Assembly: GCA_963759155.1 (NCBI GenBank)
Contig: CAVWXX010000016.1
Span: 1 to 64,000, forward strand
DNA: 64,000 bases
DNA from: SZUA-36 sp963759155
GTDB lineage: Bacteria > Pseudomonadota > Gammaproteobacteria > Xanthomonadales > SZUA-36
Reading direction: 5' to 3'
Each line of letters starts with the position of its first letter. Positions within the stretch are counted from its first letter, which is position 1. Shown in pieces: positions 15,101-23,869 of the stretch. The notes below the pieces were generated by a model. That model was not told the DNA's origin and ran no database searches. It saw only the letters and a list, made by a program, of their open reading frames with translations. Position numbers and translations under genes: made by a program.

Positions 15101-15380
15101 CGTTTTTTCATCCGTGATCATCGCTGGCCTTCTGATCAGCGTCATCACGGGGCAATCATACGCTGCAGACCCCGCATCGACACCGGTTCTAAACGCAAAC
15201 CAACAGGCATTCTTCGACAAGGTAAAGTCCATGTGCGGTGCCAGGTTTGAAGGTGATTCTGTATTCCCGGAAGACCCGGGTGATGCATTCAAGGGGCAAC
15301 TGCTGGTCGCAACGGTTGAGACCTGCGGGGATGACTTAAGAATACGAAGCATATCCGTTCCGCCGCTGGTCTGGTTATGA
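15078..15380 (+). pseudogene. Truncated secreted protein gene at duplication join
   Basis: This is the first 86 codons of the gene complete at 18663 (signal peptide and the KVKSMCGARFEGDSVFPED region). Homology ends at 15334, where unit B starts; the last codons are antisense pyk sequence. The gene was cut by the tandem duplication. Confidence 0.85.
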
Positions 15381-15577
15381 CCAGCGGTCAGGATGACTGA
15401 ATCACCCGGTTTCGCAAAACCCAGTTCAAGTAGACAAGTTGTTGCAAAATCTATCTTGGCGCGGTCGCCTGGCTCCCCTTTGTACGATACCGCTTCAACG
15501 CCCCAGTTCATCGATAACCTTCGTGCTACCTTTTCGGTACCGCTGACAGACAATATGGGGCAACTTGGGCGGTGCTT
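15334..15577 (-). pseudogene. Pyruvate kinase 3'-end fragment 2
   Basis: Same fragment as at 11743, but it lacks the last codons and stop because the duplication join falls there. An antisense frame running through it into the secreted-protein gene is an artefact. Confidence 0.85.
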
Positions 15578-15693
15578 TTCCTACCATTCTTTAGTCACAA
15601 GCGACTTCCCGTTCAGACCTGGCTTGAATTAGACTTGTCATGCAATGAATCGAACAATACTTTTGTTTAACAATCCAAGTACGAACATTTCAC

Positions 15694-15736
15694 TTGAACA
15701 TGCCCAATATAGGCATTAACATGCCCAATATGGGCA
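15694..15736 (+). promoter_or_regulatory. MNT/HEPN promoter with two operator palindromes, unit B
   Basis: Identical to 12111-12153: TTGAAC and TAACAT 17 bases apart, with TGCCCAATATAGGCA in the spacer and TGCCCAATATGGGCA at the likely start of transcription. Confidence 0.7.
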
Positions 15737-15774
15737 CTACGCAGATCAGATCAGAACAAGGTCAGTCACTCAGT

Positions 15775-16356
15775 ATGGTGGACGCACTCTTTTCCAAAAC
15801 TCAACAAAATGTTCTGGCACTGCTCTTTGGGCAGTCCGGACAAAGCTTCTACACCAATGAAATCATCAGGAGGTCAGGTGGTGGCTCTGGCGCCGTTCAA
15901 AGGGAGCTTTCACGTCTGGTGCGCAGTGGCTTGGCGACAGTAAAACGTATTGGTTCGCAAAACCACTATCAGGCCAATCCAGATGCACCATTGTTTGCAG
16001 AGCTTTGCTCCATTATTAACAAGACGGTGGCTTTGGTTGAGCCTCTTAAAGCGGTATTGCAGCCATTTTTAACACATATTGACCTGGCATTTGTGTATGG
16101 TTCAGTGGCAAAAAAAAGCGACACCGCATCCAGTGACATTGACCTGATGATCATCAGCGACAGTCTGACTTATGCTGATATTTTTCCGGTCCTGGAAGAG
16201 GTTTCCGGGAAATTGCAAAGAAACATCCAGCCAACTATTTATTCAATGGAAGAGCTGACCAAAAGGATTGAATCCGACAACTCGTTTATCAAACGCGTGC
16301 TCGACCAACCCAAAGTCTGGATCATAGGGAAGGATAGTGAACTCCCCACTGGATAA
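15775..16356 (+). CDS. MNT-type nucleotidyltransferase with N-terminal HTH, unit B
   Basis: The protein is identical to the unit A copy at 12192, including the GSVAKKSDTASSDIDLMI nucleotidyltransferase motif and the N-terminal winged helix. Two identical, intact antitoxin-type genes within 4 kb, both with operators, imply a raised dose of this pair compared with the broken pyk genes around them. Confidence 0.85.
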   Translation: MVDALFSKTQQNVLALLFGQSGQSFYTNEIIRRSGGGSGAVQRELSRLVRSGLATVKRIGSQNHYQANPDAPLFAELCSIINKTVALVEPLKAVLQPFLTHIDLAFVYGSVAKKSDTASSDIDLMIISDSLTYADIFPVLEEVSGKLQRNIQPTIYSMEELTKRIESDNSFIKRVLDQPKVWIIGKDSELPTG

Positions 16357-16756
16357 TCTAACGGGGCATAGTGGATCGTTGGCAGTGGAGCCGCCTGACC
16401 GTAATGAATTCAATGGCCTGAAAAGATCAGGTCTTGCCCGTCTGCATGATGCCGCAAACACAGGACTCTCTTTGGAAAGCCGCTTTGATCTGGCCTATAA
16501 CGCTGCACATGCATTATGTTTGGCCGCTTTAAGAAGTCACGGCTATCGACCAAAAAATCGTTACATCGTATTTCAAGTGGTGCCGCATACACTTGGATTG
16601 GGCCCGGAAGTTTGGCGAATCTTGGCAAAAGCGCATGACACCCGCAATTTGGGAGAATATGAGGGAGACTTAAATGTAGACCAACGACTGGTGACTGATT
16701 TGGTCACAGCCGTTCAAGCAGTGTCGGCAGCGGTACAACAACTGGTTATACCGTGA
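16337..16756 (+). CDS. HEPN-like partner of MNT protein, unit B
   Basis: Identical to the 139-residue protein at 12754, with the same GTG start and 20-base overlap with the MNT gene. The DTRNLGEYEGDL segment is kept. Both copies look functional, in contrast to the decayed toxins of other modules in this region. Confidence 0.75.
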   Translation: MNSPLDNLTGHSGSLAVEPPDRNEFNGLKRSGLARLHDAANTGLSLESRFDLAYNAAHALCLAALRSHGYRPKNRYIVFQVVPHTLGLGPEVWRILAKAHDTRNLGEYEGDLNVDQRLVTDLVTAVQAVSAAVQQLVIP

Positions 16757-16813
16757 ATGGTATCCGGCCCCTTTTTCTCCTCTTCCTCGAGACTGGCAAG
16801 CCTGCCAAATTAA

Positions 16814-18276
16814 TCAATAGAGCTTAAGAATACGAAGCATATCCGTGCCACCACTCGTCTGGTTATGACCAGCGGTCAGGATGACTGAATCACCCGGTTT
16901 CGCAAAACCCAGTTCAAGTAGACAGGTTGTTGCAAAATCTATCTTGGCGCGGTCGCCTGGCTCCCCTTTGTACGATACCGCTTCAACGCCCCAGTTCATC
17001 GATAACCTTCGCGCTACCTTCTCGGTGCCGCTGACCGACAATATGGGGCAACTTGGACGGTGCTTGGAGATCAGCCGTGATGTAAAGCCGCTATCACTAA
17101 GGCTGATAATCGCGGTGGCTTCAAGATCTTTTGCCATCGTCGTCGCAGCACTGCCAATGGCCTCAGCCACCACATTGGTTGAGTGAAATGGAATTTTCTG
17201 CAAATAGCCAAACTCTTCAAGGTTGGATTCGGTGGTTAATGCAAGGGAATGCATGGTTTTAACTGCTTCAACCGGGTACTCACCCGCTGCAGTTTCACCG
17301 GACAGCATGATGGCTGAGCTTCCATCGAGAATTGCATTGGCAACATCACTGGCCTCGGCCCTTGTCGGGCGGGGATTGTGTTGCATGGAAGCCAACATCT
17401 GCGTGGCTGTAATGACGGGTTTACCTGCCATGACCGTATTCCGGATCATTTTTTTCTGCGTGCCGGGAACTTCACCAAAAGGCAGCTCAACCCCGAGATC
17501 ACCACGCGCCACCATCATGCCATCGGCAGCCTCGATGATCTCCTCCATGTTATCCACACCCGTGCGGTTCTCAATCTTGGCAATAATTGGCGTATCCATA
17601 TCCAGGTCTGCAAGGATTTCACGTATTCGGCGGATGTCCTCAGCCGACTGTACAAATGAGGCAGCGATATAATCCACATCATTGGCTGCAGCAAATTCAA
17701 TTTCACCAATAAGATCCGCGCGGTTCTCGGGCCCCGCTGCAGTCATGGAAAGCTCTGTATCCGGTAAGTTAACCCCCTTGCGTGCACCAAGAATGCCGCC
17801 ATGGATAACGCGGCAGGAAATCTCTTTCTCCGATGTTGCAACAACACTGTAGTTCAATCGCGCCATCATCGAGCAGTATCACATCATCGACAGAGACTTC
17901 ATTGGGTAATTTTGCATAGGAAATTGATACACCGGTCTCGTCACCTGCCCTTTCATCTGTCCACAAGGCTGAAATTCATACCCCGGTTCAGGTCAACATA
18001 GCTGCTTTTCAGTAGACCTGTTCGAATTTCAATGCCACGTGTATCGATCATAATGGCTACCCGCCTGTCGGCGAGCCTGGATGCTTCGCGAATTCGTTCT
18101 ATACGCTGTGCATGCTCGTCAAAGCTGCCATGGGAAAGATTGAGGCGGGCCACGTTCATGCCGCTTTCTATCATCCGGGTCAGGATCGAAACATCATCAC
18201 TTGCCGGGCCAATGGTGGCAATAATTTTTGTTTGACGGAAAAGGACGCTCTTATTCATGTTATTCCTGATGTTCAA
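16814..18276 (-). pseudogene. pyk: Pyruvate kinase with two frameshifts, unit B
   Basis: This copy carries the same shift as unit A (near 17858) and a further inserted G at about 17966 that breaks the N-terminal part after MNFSL. The remaining sequence is almost identical to unit A. The second lesion is unique to this copy, so it arose after the duplication or is a sequencing error. Confidence 0.85.
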
Positions 18277-18407
18277 CTGTAGAGCAGTATTGTATGTCCA
18301 GGCTCGTCAATTGCGAAGGCGTCGTATCCAGCTTACGTGCGAGCTGTTTGACAAGCCGTATCGATCAACATACCGTAACACTCAGGTTCGAACGATAAGG
18401 ATATGTT

Positions 18408-18614
18408 GTGACGGTTGTAACAGTTTCGGCTAAATATCAGATAGTTATACCCAAGGTTTTTAGGGAGTCAGTGGGTATTGTGCCTGGTCAAAAAGTACAA
18501 ATGCTAACGTTTGGTAATCGCATTGCGTTAATTCCAATCAAACCGATGAAAGAGTTGAGAGGCTTCTTGCAGGGGATAGATACAAACGTTAGAAGGGAAA
18601 TAGACAGCTTGTGA
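18408..18614 (+). CDS. AbrB/VapB-type antitoxin, unit B
   Basis: Same 68-residue protein as at 14823, with GTG start and the AbrB-fold VTVSAKYQIVIP beginning. Its stop again overlaps a vapC stub. Upstream bases differ slightly from unit A near 18332. Confidence 0.85.
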   Translation: MTVVTVSAKYQIVIPKVFRESVGIVPGQKVQMLTFGNRIALIPIKPMKELRGFLQGIDTNVRREIDSL

Positions 18615-18685
18615 ATGTTGTTGATTCTTCGGCGCACGTAAACAAACACCAGGAGCAAACCCTTGACCAGATCTCTGAGCACTAA
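18611..18685 (+). pseudogene. VapC stub, unit B
   Basis: Second copy of the stub at 15026: VNVVDSSA, then unrelated sequence to a stop at 18685. The toxin was therefore lost before the tandem duplication. Confidence 0.65.
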
Positions 18686-19259
18686 CGTTTTTTCATCCGT
18701 GATCATCGCTGGCCTTCTGATCAGCGTCATCACGGGGCAATCATACGCTGCAGACCCCGCATCGACACCGGTTCTAAACGCAAACCAACAGGCATTCTTC
18801 GACAAGGTAAAGTCCATGTGCGGTGCCAGGTTTGAAGGTGATTCTGTATTCCCGGAAGACCCGGGTGATGCATTCAGGGGGCAACTGCTGGTCGCAACGG
18901 TTGAGACCTGCGGGGATGATGAGATTCGTATTCCTTTCCTGGTGGGGCCGGATTCATCAAGAACATGGGTGCTTGGGAGAACCGTCAACGGGCTACAACT
19001 AAAACATGATCACCGTCATGCAGATGGCACACCCGACGAGGTGACCCTCTATGGTGGTGTTGCGGTTGATGCCGGCAGTGCTTTATCGCAGTCGTTTCCG
19101 GCCGATAGCTATACCGCTGATCTCATTCCCGAGGCATCGACCAATGAGTGGTTTCTTACCTTTTCGGCTGATGGGCAGGAGCTGACGTATTATCTTGAGC
19201 GCCATGGCAAGCCGCGTTATAAGGCGGTGCTGAATAAGCGGCCTGTTGAGGAAAAGTGA
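18663..19259 (+). CDS. Secreted hypothetical protein, 198 residues
   Basis: TTG 18663 is preceded by AGGAG at about nine bases. The N-terminus is a signal peptide (about 1-29, ending QSYA-ADP), so the protein is exported to the periplasm. The mature part has a conserved-looking CGARFEGDSVFPED and CGDDEIRIPF with two Cys that could pair, a LKHDHRHADGTPDEVTLYGG segment and a C-terminal beta-rich part. I recall similar small exported proteins of unknown function in proteobacteria but cannot name the family. A truncated copy is at 15078. It is not obviously related to the neighbouring TA genes. Confidence 0.7.
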   Translation: MTRSLSTNVFSSVIIAGLLISVITGQSYAADPASTPVLNANQQAFFDKVKSMCGARFEGDSVFPEDPGDAFRGQLLVATVETCGDDEIRIPFLVGPDSSRTWVLGRTVNGLQLKHDHRHADGTPDEVTLYGGVAVDAGSALSQSFPADSYTADLIPEASTNEWFLTFSADGQELTYYLERHGKPRYKAVLNKRPVEEK

Positions 19260-19310
19260 TTACCGATATTTATTGGTGATTGACTGCTACATATTCAGCC
19301 GATGCAAATC
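19256..19310 (+). repeat. Dispersed TA-associated repeat, copy d
   Basis: It contains TTACCGATATTTATTGGTGA, then TTGACTG, CATATT and GATGCAAA. It begins at the stop of the secreted-protein gene and ends just before the BrnA-type promoter. Confidence 0.65.
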
Positions 19311-19329
19311 GCGTTCATAAAGCCGTTCA

Positions 19330-19358
19330 TTGACATATGCATATAGTATGCATATTAT
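19330..19358 (+). promoter_or_regulatory. Consensus promoter with palindromic operator
   Basis: TTGACA (19330-19335) and TATTAT (19353-19358) are 17 bases apart. The perfect palindrome ATATGCATA-TAG-TATGCATAT (19335-19355) fills the spacer. The start codon at 19369 follows ten bases later. This fits autoregulation by the BrnA-type protein. Confidence 0.8.
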
Positions 19359-19368
19359 TAAATTATCT

Positions 19369-19620
19369 ATGAAAAATAACTACGATTTTAGCAAGGGTAA
19401 ACGGGGTGCAGTGATAAAGACCCGTGGCAAGACACGAATCACCATTCACCTGGATGATGATGTGATCGATGCCTTTCGTGCCAAGGCCGAAGAGACGAAC
19501 CGCGGTTACCAGACACTCATCAATGATGCCTTACGGGAGTATCTCGCCAACGCAAGTAAACCGGTGGATAGTAAAACCCTCCGGCGAATTCTTCGCGAAG
19601 AGCTTCACAAGACCAGTTGA
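19369..19620 (+). CDS. Solitary BrnA-type (DUF4415) antitoxin, paralogue
   Basis: The product is 83 residues from ATG 19369; upstream in-frame starts lie inside the promoter. NYDFSKGKRGAVIK, KTRITIHLDDDVIDAF and YQTLINDALREYL match the BrnA-type ribbon-helix-helix family. It is clearly paralogous to 9643, including the end REELHKTS against REELHRTS. No brnT gene or fragment is visible on either side. Confidence 0.82.
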   Translation: MKNNYDFSKGKRGAVIKTRGKTRITIHLDDDVIDAFRAKAEETNRGYQTLINDALREYLANASKPVDSKTLRRILREELHKTS

Positions 19621-19715
19621 GTCGGTTGACCCTCATAGGGGCGGGAAGCAATTTTCAAATTGGGCTGGATAAACATGGTGTAGATGTATCCGGCCTTTTG
19701 TTTAAGGTAACCGCC

Positions 19716-19969
19716 ATGCCAACACCAAATGACTGCAACGACCCATACTTGGCACCCGCTTACCGGAATGCTCAGAAATTGTTCTTGGTATACAAGGCAG
19801 ATCAATTACCGATATTTTCGGCTGGCCGGACAACCTGAAACTCAAATCGTCCATGACGCTGTTTTCGTGTGTAGCTAATTCCAATCCTGTCTTTGACGAA
19901 GTGCTGGATCGTTACTTCCAGGGAAAACGCGATACAAGGACTCTTGAGCTGGTTCACGCGTTGATTTGA
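19716..19969 (+). pseudogene. DUF1810 remnant with internal deletion
   Basis: ATG 19716 starts MPTPNDCNDP, matching the MPGSIDVNDP start of the intact gene at 2151. From 19748 another frame reads LGTRLPECSEIVLG, SITDIFGWPDNLKLKSS, MTLFSC and FDEVLDRYFQGKRDTRTLEL, ending at TGA 19969. This matches the C-terminal half of DUF1810. About 85 central codons are missing and the two parts are out of frame, so the gene is dead. Confidence 0.85.
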
Positions 19970-20050
19970 AATTGGGTGTTTTGAGGAATTGATCCGGCAA
20001 ACCGCAAAGGGCCTGTTGCATCCCGCCATGACCAGCCCCATCATAGCAAC

Positions 20051-21601
20051 ATGACCAAACAATCAGAAAAAGAGATAAAGGTTTTTGTCCGTGGTCTCGC
20101 CATCGAGGACTACAAGGACCTGCATGAAGCCATGTTGCTTTCTTACAAGAAGCTCGACGATGACCCGTGGGCGCGGCGGCAGGTCGCCACACTTCTAAGC
20201 AAATTTCCCGAGGGCCAACTGGCCGTCGAGGTCAATGGCAAGGTTGTCGGCTGCGCCCTGTCGCTGCTGGTGGATTACGACAAGTTTGGTGACAACCACA
20301 CCTACAGCGAGATCACCGGTGACGAGACTTTCTCCACCCATGACCCGGATGGCGATGTCCTCTACGGAATCGACGTCTTCGTGCACCCGGAGTACCGTGG
20401 CCTGCGTCTTGCCAGGCGTCTCTACGACGTGCGTAAGGAACTGTGCGAACGCTTCAACCTGCGCGGCATGGTCGCCGGCGGGCGTATCCCCGGCTACAAA
20501 CAGTACGCCGGGGAACTGACGCCACGGGAATACATTCACAAGGTGCGGATGAAGGAACTCTTCGACCCGATCCTGAGCTTTCAGCTTGCCAACGGGTTCC
20601 ACGTCAGAAAGGTGTTGAAACAATACCTGTCCGGTGACATCGAATCACTCGAGTACGCGACCTTGCTGGAATGGAGCAACATCTACCACGAAGATAAACC
20701 GCGCGCCCTCTTCGGTAATAAACGCGATGTGCGTATCGGTGTCGTGCAGTGGCAGATGCGTGCTTCCAACAGCATCGATGCGATCATAGACCAGGCCGAG
20801 TACTTCATTGATACCGTCAGTGACTACGAATCTGACTTCGTCCTGTTTCCGGAGTTTTTCAATGCGCCACTGCTGGTTGCCTACAACGAGGTCTCCCAGG
20901 CCCGCGCCATGCGCCGCCTTGCCGAGACGACCGAGCCTATCCTGGCCCGTATGCGGGAGTTCGCGGTCTCCTACAACATCAACATCATCGCTGGCAGCAT
21001 GCCGGTGGTAGAAAAGAAGCGACTCTACAACGTCGCCTACCTGTGCCGTCGAGATGGCAGCATCGACTCGGTGCGCAAGATTCACATAACACCCGCCGAG
21101 CGCGAGTGTTTTGGCATGTCCGGCGGCAACGTGATCAGGGCTCTCGACACCGACTGCGGCAAGATCGGTATCCTGGTTTGCTACGACATTGAGTTCCCCG
21201 AAATGTCGCGACTTTTGCGTGACCAGGGAGCCGAGATTCTTTTCGTGCCCTACATGACCGACCTGCAGACCGGCTACCAGCGGGTGCGCTTCTGCGCCCA
21301 CGCCCGGGCTGTCGAGAACGAGTGCTACGTGGCCATTACCGGTTGCGTGGGTAACCTGCCGCGGGTGGACAACATGGACATCCAGTACTCCAAGTCAGCG
21401 GTCTTCTCGCCCAGCGATTTCTCCTTTCCCAGCACCGGCATCATGGCCGAATCGACACCCAATACCGAGATGGTGCTAATCGCGGACGTGGACCTCGACC
21501 TGCTCAAGCACCTCGAAGACAAGGGCAGCGTCACTAACCGGCGCGACCGCCGCCCGGACCTGTACAGCCTGAAACTGAAACGCAAGGGCGAGCTCCGCTA
21601 A
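20051..21601 (+). CDS. GNAT acetyltransferase-nitrilase family fusion
   Basis: The product is 516 residues with two domains. The N-terminal part (about 10-200) is a GNAT acetyltransferase; GIDVFVHPEYRGLRLARRLY has the acetyl-CoA binding pattern (R/Q-x-x-G-x-G/A-like). The C-terminal part (about 225-510) is a carbon-nitrogen hydrolase with the catalytic triad E268 (FPEFF), K343 (RKIHIT) and C377 (LVCYDIEFPE). This two-domain protein is a known bacterial architecture; the substrate is not established. It probably acts on a small amide or amine in the cytoplasm. It marks the return to ordinary GC-rich coding sequence after the TA-rich stretch. Confidence 0.9.
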   Translation: MTKQSEKEIKVFVRGLAIEDYKDLHEAMLLSYKKLDDDPWARRQVATLLSKFPEGQLAVEVNGKVVGCALSLLVDYDKFGDNHTYSEITGDETFSTHDPDGDVLYGIDVFVHPEYRGLRLARRLYDVRKELCERFNLRGMVAGGRIPGYKQYAGELTPREYIHKVRMKELFDPILSFQLANGFHVRKVLKQYLSGDIESLEYATLLEWSNIYHEDKPRALFGNKRDVRIGVVQWQMRASNSIDAIIDQAEYFIDTVSDYESDFVLFPEFFNAPLLVAYNEVSQARAMRRLAETTEPILARMREFAVSYNINIIAGSMPVVEKKRLYNVAYLCRRDGSIDSVRKIHITPAERECFGMSGGNVIRALDTDCGKIGILVCYDIEFPEMSRLLRDQGAEILFVPYMTDLQTGYQRVRFCAHARAVENECYVAITGCVGNLPRVDNMDIQYSKSAVFSPSDFSFPSTGIMAESTPNTEMVLIADVDLDLLKHLEDKGSVTNRRDRRPDLYSLKLKRKGELR

Positions 21602-21683
21602 CACGCAGGTGACACTTCCCGTTGCCAGGCTGAAAACGCCTCCGAAGCAAGGGGGCGCCGGTTTGGACCGTCGCCCGTTTTCG

Positions 21684-22151
21684 TTAATTGCTCTCTATAT
21701 TGTATCTTGCATACTCGGTTCTATTGGCCGGAACGATTTGATAATTGCTTTCCAAATAAGTGACCAGGTCAACCAATTGCTGCACGGTCATGAATTCGTT
21801 ATAAGCAATCATCTTTGATTCGCCTTCCTCGGTTACAACTTTTTGTTTAGCGTAGCGCCGGACTATCTTGTGAGAGGGATTGATCACCGACGTCACCAGG
21901 TCGCCGTAGGTCTTGATGACAGTGACTTCACCGCCGAGCATGATGTCGATGTCGGGTCCTTCGTTCCCGGTAATACGCTCGATGTCACCAACCGAATGAC
22001 AGGAATTGCATTCAAGCTCGACAAAGGTTGCGCGGCCTTTGTCGACATTCCCTTCTGGAAGTGAGAATCCACGCCCGGAATTTGGGCCAATATCGCAGGC
22101 GGTGAGTAATAGGATCAATATAAACAACGGGGTCAGGAAAATTTGTTTCAT
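21684..22151 (-). CDS. c-type cytochrome lipoprotein
   Basis: The product is 155 residues. The signal peptide ends in a lipobox (LLLTAC), so the protein is probably lipid-anchored in the periplasm. The single heme site is CNSCH (about residues 48-52). A distal Met ligand is likely in the MIAYNEFMTVQQLVDLVTYL region, the usual cytochrome c C-terminal pattern. The family appears to be monoheme electron carriers; the redox partner is unknown. It stands alone. Confidence 0.85.
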   Translation of the reverse strand: MKQIFLTPLFILILLLTACDIGPNSGRGFSLPEGNVDKGRATFVELECNSCHSVGDIERITGNEGPDIDIMLGGEVTVIKTYGDLVTSVINPSHKIVRRYAKQKVVTEEGESKMIAYNEFMTVQQLVDLVTYLESNYQIVPANRTEYARYNIESN

Positions 22152-22345
22152 GGTGCCATTCTCCTTTTGCTGCGTTCTAAAATATTACTTTGTGCTTTTT
22201 CCTCTACTGACTCAGTAAAAGTGGGTTTGTCACTATAAAAATGGGGTCAAAATCAGGCGCCATCAAGAGACATGGGTGTCCGTGCTCTTTTCCCGGAGGC
22301 CAATATCACGGAGGATGGCTTGAAATTCCATACGGGTACTCACGG

Positions 22346-23371
22346 TTATTCTCCTCTTAGAATTTTTACAATACGACTGCTAACAATCTCCCCTGTATTC
22401 CAATTGTATCCCCCGGTTGTATTCATAAATTGAATAACAACGGTATCAATATCCTCGTAGTATTTTGCAATACTCTGATAGCCAGGGACCCAACCGGTAT
22501 GGTCGTAGACGTAAATTGAAGAATAGATTTCCTGTTCCCCTTCATCAAACACTGAGCCATCGTTTAATGCCCGCAAGAATATTCCTACATCTTCTGCTGT
22601 CGCTACCATTCCATGGTCATCCATCTTTAGATCGGCTTCATGGCCAATATGATAGCCACTCATTAAGTCATCCAGATTCACTTCATCAAGCGAAGCAAAC
22701 GTATTGTTCAACTCAAGCGGTACTAAGATTTCTTCCTTGTAGAATTGGAAGTTGCTGTAACCCAGCACTTTTTTAATGGTTTCAGCGATCAGCAAATAAT
22801 TGGTGTTCGAATATTCATAGTCTTGATCGGGTTCAAAGTTAGCCGGCATATCAAGTACCAAAGCAAGGGCTTCTTCGCTGCTTTTTGGTGGTGGGTTGGC
22901 CCAGAAGTTTGGGGTATCAGTGAAATTGGGAATGCCGCTTCGGTGCTGCACCATCATTCTCAAGGTGATTCTATTTGCGTTTTCAATTCTGCCCACAAGC
23001 TCAGGAAAGTAATCAGCGAGCGTTGCATCCAAATCCAGGCGCTTGTCTTTGACCAGCTTGGTGATAGCAACGGCATCATATAACTTGCTGATACTGGCAA
23101 TCTTGAACAAGGCATGTGGGTCGGCAGGTATTTTGTTATCCCGGTCATGCCAGCCAGCTGCATAAAACGCGGGTGGTTTGCCCGCCTGGTCCACGTAAAC
23201 AATCATCCCCTCAAAGCCATGCCCAATGGCTTCATCGACTTGCTCTTGAACCGTGTCCGGCAATGGCAATATCCAGGCCCATACCAAAATCCACGGTACA
23301 AAAAACAAGGAGGTTATCGTTCCGATGAGCAGTGCTATTCTGAGAATTCGCTTTTTTTGTTTCTTTGTCAT
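22346..23371 (-). CDS. Beta-lactamase-family serine hydrolase
   Basis: The product is 341 residues. An N-terminal membrane segment (about 9-36) anchors or exports it. The serine hydrolase core has S93-I-S-K96 and Y187-S-N189, the first two motifs of class C beta-lactamase/DD-peptidase-type enzymes. The third motif is probably HTGWVPG near residue 293. Such proteins range from peptidases to esterases; antibiotic resistance should not be assumed. The gene is isolated. Confidence 0.85.
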   Translation of the reverse strand: MTKKQKKRILRIALLIGTITSLFFVPWILVWAWILPLPDTVQEQVDEAIGHGFEGMIVYVDQAGKPPAFYAAGWHDRDNKIPADPHALFKIASISKLYDAVAITKLVKDKRLDLDATLADYFPELVGRIENANRITLRMMVQHRSGIPNFTDTPNFWANPPPKSSEEALALVLDMPANFEPDQDYEYSNTNYLLIAETIKKVLGYSNFQFYKEEILVPLELNNTFASLDEVNLDDLMSGYHIGHEADLKMDDHGMVATAEDVGIFLRALNDGSVFDEGEQEIYSSIYVYDHTGWVPGYQSIAKYYEDIDTVVIQFMNTTGGYNWNTGEIVSSRIVKILRGE

Positions 23372-23639
23372 GTTTCCATACTATTTCAACAAGAGACGTT
23401 GGTCGATCGGAACAAACCTGTCGGCTTCTCTGGTTAAAAGGTCGGAGGTCAGTGCCGGCACGCCGTAAACTTCGCTGCCGGTGCCAAAGCGCTGGCGGAT
23501 TCGCGGCCTTCGGTGACTTCGGCCCAAAATTTATTGTAGTCAAAGTTGGCCTGGTAGGCGTGACGTGCCGGTGGGGCTATTCCCACCAGCATTAACTGCG
23601 GCACAGTATACGGTGGATCCACTTCGCATAAAGTGAAAT

Positions 23640-23709
23640 CACCTACAAGACAGAGTGGCAGTTGCCGATATGCTCCTTTGGGAGATTGGTGCATATTAGA
23701 TGGGTGATA
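23640..23709 (+). repeat. Dispersed TA-associated repeat, copy e
   Basis: It contains CACCTACAAGACAG, GTTGCCGATAT, GGAGATTGGTGCATATTAGA and GATGGG-like bases, alignable with copies a and b. It lies about 30 bases before the hicA/hicB promoter. Confidence 0.55.
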
Positions 23710-23737
23710 TCTTCTACTTCTCACCTCAATCACCAGT

Positions 23738-23768
23738 TTGACATAAGTATCATTAATGATACTATATT
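23738..23768 (+). promoter_or_regulatory. hicA/hicB promoter with perfect palindrome
   Basis: TTGACA (23738-23743) and TATATT (23763-23768) bracket AGTATCATT-AATGATACT (23746-23763), a perfect 18-base palindrome. The spacer of 19 is long, but 18 is possible with CTATAT. The start codon at 23771 follows at once. This fits repression by HicB. Confidence 0.7.
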
Positions 23769-23770
23769 TT

Positions 23771-23869
23771 ATGGATAGCCTGGCTAAAATCGTCAGGCAA
23801 ATGAAAGCCAAACCCTATCAGGTCAGACAAGTGCTGCACGCTTTAAAAAGGCTTAAGGTGGATAAATGA
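23771..23869 (+). pseudogene. HicA toxin with internal deletion
   Basis: The frame encodes 32 residues: MDSLAKIVRQM joined directly to KAKPYQVRQVLHALKRLK. These are the N-terminal and C-terminal ends of a HicA variant known from other bacteria, in which about 60 residues lie between, including the G-S-H-type segment with the catalytic His. An in-frame deletion removed the centre. The ATGA overlap with hicB is preserved, so hicB can still be translated by coupling. Confidence 0.7.

Larger units (their letters stand above)
11752..15334 (+). repeat. 3.58-kb tandem duplication, unit A
   Basis: This unit recurs at 15335-18919. It holds a pyk 3' fragment, the MNT and HEPN genes, pyk, an AbrB-type antitoxin, a vapC stub and the start of a secreted-protein gene. 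At the join (15334/15335) the secreted-protein gene is cut and the pyk fragment begins. The MNT/HEPN genes look identical between units; the remainder shows scattered substitutions and two one-base insertions in unit B. Confidence 0.93.
15335..18919 (+). repeat. 3.58-kb tandem duplication, unit B
   Basis: Second copy of 11752-15334, offset 3583 bases at the left and 3585 at the right after two one-base insertions (about 17966 and about 18332). Its right end continues into the intact secreted-protein gene, so unit B keeps the original right flank. Confidence 0.93.
23372..23770. other. Intergenic region with repeat and TA promoter
   Basis: About 400 bases. A minus-strand open stretch (about 23449-23620, reading PPARHAYQANFDYNKFWAEV at one point) looks coding-like but has no start and may be a gene remnant. 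The dispersed repeat copy e (23640) and the hicA/hicB promoter (23738) occupy the right part. Confidence 0.35.

Noticed and set aside
14903..15553. A 216-codon minus-strand frame joining pyk to another sequence
   Set aside because: It is antisense to the secreted-protein and AbrB-type genes and only the first part is pyk; the join is the duplication boundary.
20645..21301. A 218-codon antisense frame within the GNAT-nitrilase gene
   Set aside because: The sense strand carries all catalytic motifs; high GC makes antisense frames long by chance.
22346..23371. Antibiotic resistance beta-lactamase
   Set aside because: SxxK and YxN are shared by many esterases and peptidases; nothing points to antibiotics.
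8871..23709. Integron attC sites (TA genes in one orientation next to a shared repeat)
   Set aside because: No GTTRRRY/RYYYAAC core sites and no integron integrase could be seen.
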